From Scleromatobacter sp038243995 (GTDB lineage Bacteria > Pseudomonadota > Gammaproteobacteria > Burkholderiales > Burkholderiaceae_C), in the NCBI GenBank assembly GCA_038243995.1, contig JBBRTV010000017.1, positions 1 through 64,000 on the forward strand: a stretch of 64,000 bases of DNA. The letters run 5' to 3'. Under the pieces are notes generated by a model. It was not told the DNA's origin and did no database searches. It saw nothing but the letters and a program-made list of their open reading frames with translations. Positions 60,165 through 64,000 of this stretch are shown one piece after another. Made by a program: the position numbers and the translations under genes. Within the stretch, counting starts at the first letter, position 1; every line of letters begins with the position of its first letter.

Positions 60165-61778
60165 ATGGCACAACAAGAACAGACGGACGACGAGTTGCGC
60201 GCGATCGACCAGGCGGCCGAGGAGCGCGGCGCGGACGCGTTGGCCGAGATCGAGGCGGCAGTCGCCCGACTGCGTGTCGCGGGCGACCGCAAGCGGCTCG
60301 CGTGGGCCTTGCCGCCGCTGGCGCGCTCGCTGGCCTTGACCGAAAGGTTCGACGAGGCGGAAGCCGCCGCGAACGAAGCGCTCGCACACTTCCGCGTCAC
60401 AGGCTCCGCACGGGGCCAGGCGTTCGCGCTCAACGCCCAAGGCTTGATCGCAATCCGCCGCGGCGTGCCGTCGCGCGCCCTCGAGGCCACCGGCGAGGCC
60501 GTCGTGCTTGCCCGTGCCGCCGGGGATCCCGTGCTGCAAGTGCGCATCGCCAACACGCTGGGGGCGGTGCTCAACGATATCGGCCGGCTGCCCGAGTCCG
60601 TGCAGATACTCGAGGAGGGCCTGCGCGCCGCGCGCGGCTTCCCCGACGAGCCCGTCGTCCTGCGCCTGCGCGCCAATCTGTCGCTCGCGCTGGCGCGCTG
60701 GGCGTTGCGCGAATACGACGAACACCTGCCAGAGGCCCTCTGGCGCCCGCGCGCCGAACGTGCCATCGAGGTCATCGAGCACGCGATCGGCATGTGGCGT
60801 GCACAAGGCAAGTTCGGCCTCATCAGCGGTTCGCTCGACAACCTCGCCGTCGCCTGCATCGTGCTCGGCCGGCTCGACAAGGCGCATGCCGCGCTCGATG
60901 AAGCCGAGGCGCTCATGGCCCCCGAATCGGCGCAGCATTCGATCGTCTTCTTCAGCTGCGTCCGCGCGCGCGCCCACCTCGCCGCGAACGAACCCGCGCT
61001 CGCGCTGCAGGCGATCGAGCGTGGCCGGGCGGCGGCCGACGGTCGCGGCGGGCATGTCTACATCGACGAACTCTACCGCCTGATGTCGCTCGCGCACGAG
61101 AGGCGCGGCGAGCTGGGGCAGGCGCTCGAGTCGCACAAGCGCTTCCACGAGTTGCGCACGCGCCTCGTGCTCGAGCGCGCGGAACAGCAGGCGAGCGCGC
61201 TCGCCGTGGCATTGAACACCGAGCGTGCCTTGCGCCAGGTGAGCGAGGAGCGCGACCGTGCCGAACGCGCGCACCGCGAGGCGCGCCACGATCAGCTCAC
61301 CGGGCTCGCCAACCGCCGCCGATTCGACGAGTTCCTCGCTGGCGTGTTGCCGCGCGCGAGCGTCGACACCCCGGTCTCGCTGGTGCTCGTCGACCTCGAT
61401 CATTTCAAGTCCATCAACGACCGCTATCGCCATCTCGCCGGCGACGCGGCGCTACGCTGGGTCTCGACGCAACTGCAGGCGCAATGCCGCCAGACCGACC
61501 TGCCGGCGCGCATCGGCGGCGACGAGTTCGCGCTCGTGCTGGCCGCGCCGCTCCAGGTCGCGCACCAGGTCTGCAACCGCCTGCGCGTGGCGGTCGCCGA
61601 GCGGTCGAACGAGCTGCCGGCCGACATCACGATCCGCCTCAGCGCCGGCATCGCGGAGGCCACCGCGCCCTGCGACGCTCAACATCTTTTCAAACGTGCC
61701 GACGAGGCGCTCTATGCGGCGAAAGCCGCCGGGCGCGACACCGTGCACCATCACATTGCCAGGGATCACGTTTCATGA
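60165..61778 (+). CDS. TPR-containing diguanylate cyclase (GGDEF)
   Basis: A 537-residue protein predicted to make cyclic di-GMP. Residues 1-370 are helical TPR-like repeats (LAWALPPLARSLALTERFDE, LNDIGRLPESVQILEEGLRA, DNLAVACIVLGRLDKAHAAL), 370-395 a coiled linker, and 395-537 a GGDEF domain with DQLTGLANRRRFDEFL, an intact GGDEF at 451-455 and an inhibitory RxxD (RQTD) exactly five residues before it. No membrane segment or signal. ATG at 60165 is chosen; the frame is open back to 59943 but that part overlaps non-coding leader. The stop overlaps nrdJ by four bases (ATGA). Confidence 0.88.
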   Translation: MAQQEQTDDELRAIDQAAEERGADALAEIEAAVARLRVAGDRKRLAWALPPLARSLALTERFDEAEAAANEALAHFRVTGSARGQAFALNAQGLIAIRRGVPSRALEATGEAVVLARAAGDPVLQVRIANTLGAVLNDIGRLPESVQILEEGLRAARGFPDEPVVLRLRANLSLALARWALREYDEHLPEALWRPRAERAIEVIEHAIGMWRAQGKFGLISGSLDNLAVACIVLGRLDKAHAALDEAEALMAPESAQHSIVFFSCVRARAHLAANEPALALQAIERGRAAADGRGGHVYIDELYRLMSLAHERRGELGQALESHKRFHELRTRLVLERAEQQASALAVALNTERALRQVSEERDRAERAHREARHDQLTGLANRRRFDEFLAGVLPRASVDTPVSLVLVDLDHFKSINDRYRHLAGDAALRWVSTQLQAQCRQTDLPARIGGDEFALVLAAPLQVAHQVCNRLRVAVAERSNELPADITIRLSAGIAEATAPCDAQHLFKRADEALYAAKAAGRDTVHHHIARDHVS

Positions 61779-64000
61779 CCACCGAAGTCCAACGCGGCCT
61801 GTACGACGCGCCGCCGGCCATCTTGCCCGCCATCGAACCGCCGTCCGACATGACGTTGCCGGCACAGGCCATCAGCACCGAAGTGCTGCTCGAGAAGTAC
61901 GCCAAGGGCGACGAGCAGGACGCCGACGCCGTGCGCGCGCGCGTCGCTCGTGCGCTCGCGCAGGTCGAGAAGCCCGAGGTGCGCGAGGAATGGGCCGCGC
62001 GTTTCCTGCACGCCCTGCAGAGCGGATTCGTGCCCGCCGGACGCATCAATTCCGCCGCCGGCACCGAACTGACCGCGACCTTGATCAACTGCTTCGTGCA
62101 GCCCGTGGGCGACTCGATCGCGCAGGACGAGGACGGCGTGCCGGGCATCTACACCGCACTCACCGAAGCGGCGGAGACCATGCGTCGCGGCGGTGGCGTC
62201 GGCTACGACTTCTCCCGCATCCGCCCGCAGGGCGCCTGGGTCGGCTCGACCCGCAGCCGCGCCTCGGGCCCGGTCAGCTACATGCGCGTGTTCGACCGCA
62301 GCTGCGAGACGGTCGAGTCCGCCGGCAGCCGCCGCGGTGCGCAGATGGCCGTGCTGCGCTGCGACCATCCCGACATCGAGACCTTCATCCACGCCAAGGA
62401 CAAGGGCGACCTCACCAACTTCAACATCTCTGTGGGTGTCACCGACGCATTCATGCAGGCCGTCGACGACGACGCCACCTTCGACCTCGTCCATCGCGCC
62501 CAGCCGAGCCACGAGCAGATCGACGCCGGCGCGACGCAGCGCGACGACGGCGTCTGGATCTACCGCCAGCCGCGCGCCCGCGCGCTGTGGGAACAGATCA
62601 TGCGCAGCACGTACGACCATGCCGAGCCGGGCGTGCTGTTCCTCGATCGCATCAACCAGGACAACAACCTGAGCTACTGCGAAACGATCGCGGCGACGAA
62701 TCCGTGCGGCGAGCAGCCCCTGCCTCCGTACGGATGCTGCTGCCTCGGCTCGATCGACCTGACGCATTTCGTGCGCGATCCGTTCGAGGACGATGCGTCG
62801 TTCGACTTCGAGGCCTTCGCCCACGTCGCCAAGGTCGCCACGCGCATGCTCGACAACGTGCTCGACATCACCGTCTGGCCGCTGCCCGCGCAGAACGCCG
62901 AGGCGAACGCGAAGCGCCGCGTCGGGCTCGGCTTCACCGGGCTCGGCGACGCGCTGGTGATGTTGAACCTGCGCTACGACACGCCCGCCGCGCGCGACGA
63001 GGCGCAACGCATCTCGCAGGCCTTGCGCGACGCCGCCTACGACGCGTCGGCCGACCTCGCCGTCGAGCGCGGTGCATTCCCGCTGTTCAACGCCGACCTC
63101 TACCTCTCGCGCGGTACCTTCGCGTCGCGCCTGCCGCCCGCTCTCAAGGACAAGGTGCGCGTGCAGGGCCTGCGCAACTCGCACCTGCTGTCGATCGCCC
63201 CCACCGGCACCATCAGCCTCGCGTTCGCCGACAACGCCAGCAATGGCATCGAGCCGCCGTTCAGCTGGTCGTACACGCGCAAGAAGCGCATGCCCGACGG
63301 TAGCGCGAAGGAGTACGCGGTCGAGGATCACGCATGGCGTCTCTATCGCCACCTGAAGGGCGTCGATGCAACGCTGACCGACGCGTTCGTGACCGCGCTG
63401 GAGATGAGCGCCGAGAGCCACGCGGCGATGGTCGCGACCGTCGCGCCCTATGTCGACACGTCGATCAGCAAGACAGTGAACGTGCCCGTCGACTACCCGT
63501 TCGCCGACTTCGAGGGCCTGTACCGGTTCGCCTGGAAGTCGGGGCTCAAGGGCCTGGCGACTTATCGTCCGAACTCCGTGCTGGGCTCCGTGCTGAGCAC
63601 CACGCCGACGCCGACCGGGCCGCTGCCCAATGCGGCGACGACCGAAACGCCGCAGCCCCTGACCGCCGATTCTCCCGCCGCGCTCGCCCACGTCGACTTC
63701 GCCGCCAACCTCGCGGACCAACGCCTGACGCTCGACCGGCCTTCCACCGCCGTGATGAGCTCGCTGCGCTGGCCCGGCCGGCCCGAGATGAACGGCGGCA
63801 ATCCGTCGTGGACGTACATGATTCGCCACCCGCACGGCGAGTTCGCGCTGTTCGTCGGCGAGATGCCTGCGGAAGCCGGGCCGGGCTTCGGGCTGTTCGC
63901 GCAGAACGTGCCCTTCGAGGTCTGGGTCAACGGCGCGGAACAGCCGCGCGGCCTGGCGGCGCTGGCCAAGACGCTGTCGATGGACATGCGCGTCAACGAC
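61775..64000 (+). CDS. nrdJ: Adenosylcobalamin-dependent ribonucleotide reductase NrdJ (partial)
   Basis: The first 742 residues of a class II ribonucleoside-diphosphate reductase, running off the window. It begins MTTEVQRGLYDAPPA; ISTEVLLEKYAKGDEQ, FVPAGRINSAAGT, TLINCFVQPVGDS (active-site Cys), RRGGGVGYDFSRIRP, AATNPCGEQPLPPYGCCCLG with the radical-site Cys, and LSIAPTGTISLAFADNASNG are all recognisable. Needs B12 but not oxygen. The last 130 residues continue into the C-terminal extension typical of the proteobacterial form. ATG overlaps the GGDEF gene stop, implying translational coupling. Confidence 0.95.
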   Translation, partial: MTTEVQRGLYDAPPAILPAIEPPSDMTLPAQAISTEVLLEKYAKGDEQDADAVRARVARALAQVEKPEVREEWAARFLHALQSGFVPAGRINSAAGTELTATLINCFVQPVGDSIAQDEDGVPGIYTALTEAAETMRRGGGVGYDFSRIRPQGAWVGSTRSRASGPVSYMRVFDRSCETVESAGSRRGAQMAVLRCDHPDIETFIHAKDKGDLTNFNISVGVTDAFMQAVDDDATFDLVHRAQPSHEQIDAGATQRDDGVWIYRQPRARALWEQIMRSTYDHAEPGVLFLDRINQDNNLSYCETIAATNPCGEQPLPPYGCCCLGSIDLTHFVRDPFEDDASFDFEAFAHVAKVATRMLDNVLDITVWPLPAQNAEANAKRRVGLGFTGLGDALVMLNLRYDTPAARDEAQRISQALRDAAYDASADLAVERGAFPLFNADLYLSRGTFASRLPPALKDKVRVQGLRNSHLLSIAPTGTISLAFADNASNGIEPPFSWSYTRKKRMPDGSAKEYAVEDHAWRLYRHLKGVDATLTDAFVTALEMSAESHAAMVATVAPYVDTSISKTVNVPVDYPFADFEGLYRFAWKSGLKGLATYRPNSVLGSVLSTTPTPTGPLPNAATTETPQPLTADSPAALAHVDFAANLADQRLTLDRPSTAVMSSLRWPGRPEMNGGNPSWTYMIRHPHGEFALFVGEMPAEAGPGFGLFAQNVPFEVWVNGAEQPRGLAALAKTLSMDMRVND

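Noticed and set aside
61766..63835. A 689-codon reverse frame opposite nrdJ
   Set aside because: NrdJ motifs are unmistakable on the forward strand; the reverse frame has no family likeness.
1..64000. tRNA, rRNA, CRISPR array, transposase or phage genes
   Set aside because: Looked for by eye on both strands; no cloverleaf ends, repeat-spacer pattern or transposase motifs were seen.

Overview
This window is dense, high-GC DNA (long overlapping open frames on both strands, GTG and TTG starts, short spacers) and reads as a chromosomal segment of a betaproteobacterium, most likely of the order Burkholderiales. The evidence is the set of local gene pairs: dksA next to hslVU, corC-lnt-glyQ-glyS-gmhB-plsC, and a MerR-type LiuR regulon controlling leucine breakdown together with the fused isobutyryl-CoA mutase IcmF. 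No rRNA, tRNA, CRISPR array, phage or insertion sequence was recognised. Most of the window is core metabolism, with a few locally expanded or decayed loci.

Layout. 1-6.4 kb: the 3' end of creA, a formate/nitrite-type channel, icmF (reverse), coaX (forward) and an outer-membrane beta-barrel gene. 6.5-13 kb, all reverse: a truncated barrel-gene remnant, hslU, hslV, a tandem 124-bp repeat, a large STAS-like protein, dksA and a COG0523 metal GTPase. 13.2-22.2 kb forward: corC-lnt, an SmpA-like lipoprotein followed by a decayed copy of itself, then glyQ-glyS-gmhB-plsC and a YgjP-type metallopeptidase. 22.6-33.9 kb: an MBL-fold hydrolase (reverse) facing liuR, then forward liuA, a GNAT gene, carbonic anhydrase, aceK, thiolase, a MaoC-like protein, a membrane protein, an SDR, a second acyl-CoA dehydrogenase and ubiC. 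34.2-43.0 kb: four consecutive M13 (neprilysin-like) secreted zinc peptidases. 43.0-48.8 kb: a P-loop kinase, a giant indolepyruvate:ferredoxin oxidoreductase (reverse) facing an Lrp-type regulator, and a DinB-family gene. 48.9-57.9 kb: liuB-liuC-(metallopeptidase)-liuD-liuE, ybaK-like, DUF1289 and a DsbA-like isomerase. 58.2-64.0 kb: an MHS-type transporter, a TPR-GGDEF cyclase and the start of nrdJ.

How it fits together. Four near-identical 22-26 bp palindromes (half-site TTGACGTTTAC) lie upstream of icmF, between the MBL hydrolase and liuR, before liuA, and before liuB. They define a LiuR regulon spread over 44 kb, linking leucine/isovalerate catabolism (LiuA, LiuBD, LiuC, LiuE, thiolase) with branched acyl-CoA rearrangement (IcmF) and, through acetyl-CoA output, with AceK control of the glyoxylate shunt. 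Two B12-dependent enzymes (IcmF, NrdJ) bracket the window. The points most worth checking are the GmhB homologue lacking its catalytic nucleophile, the four-gene M13 array with an intergenic terminator, the zinc metallopeptidase inserted inside the liu operon, and a hairpin repeat family that supplies the stop codon of its host genes.
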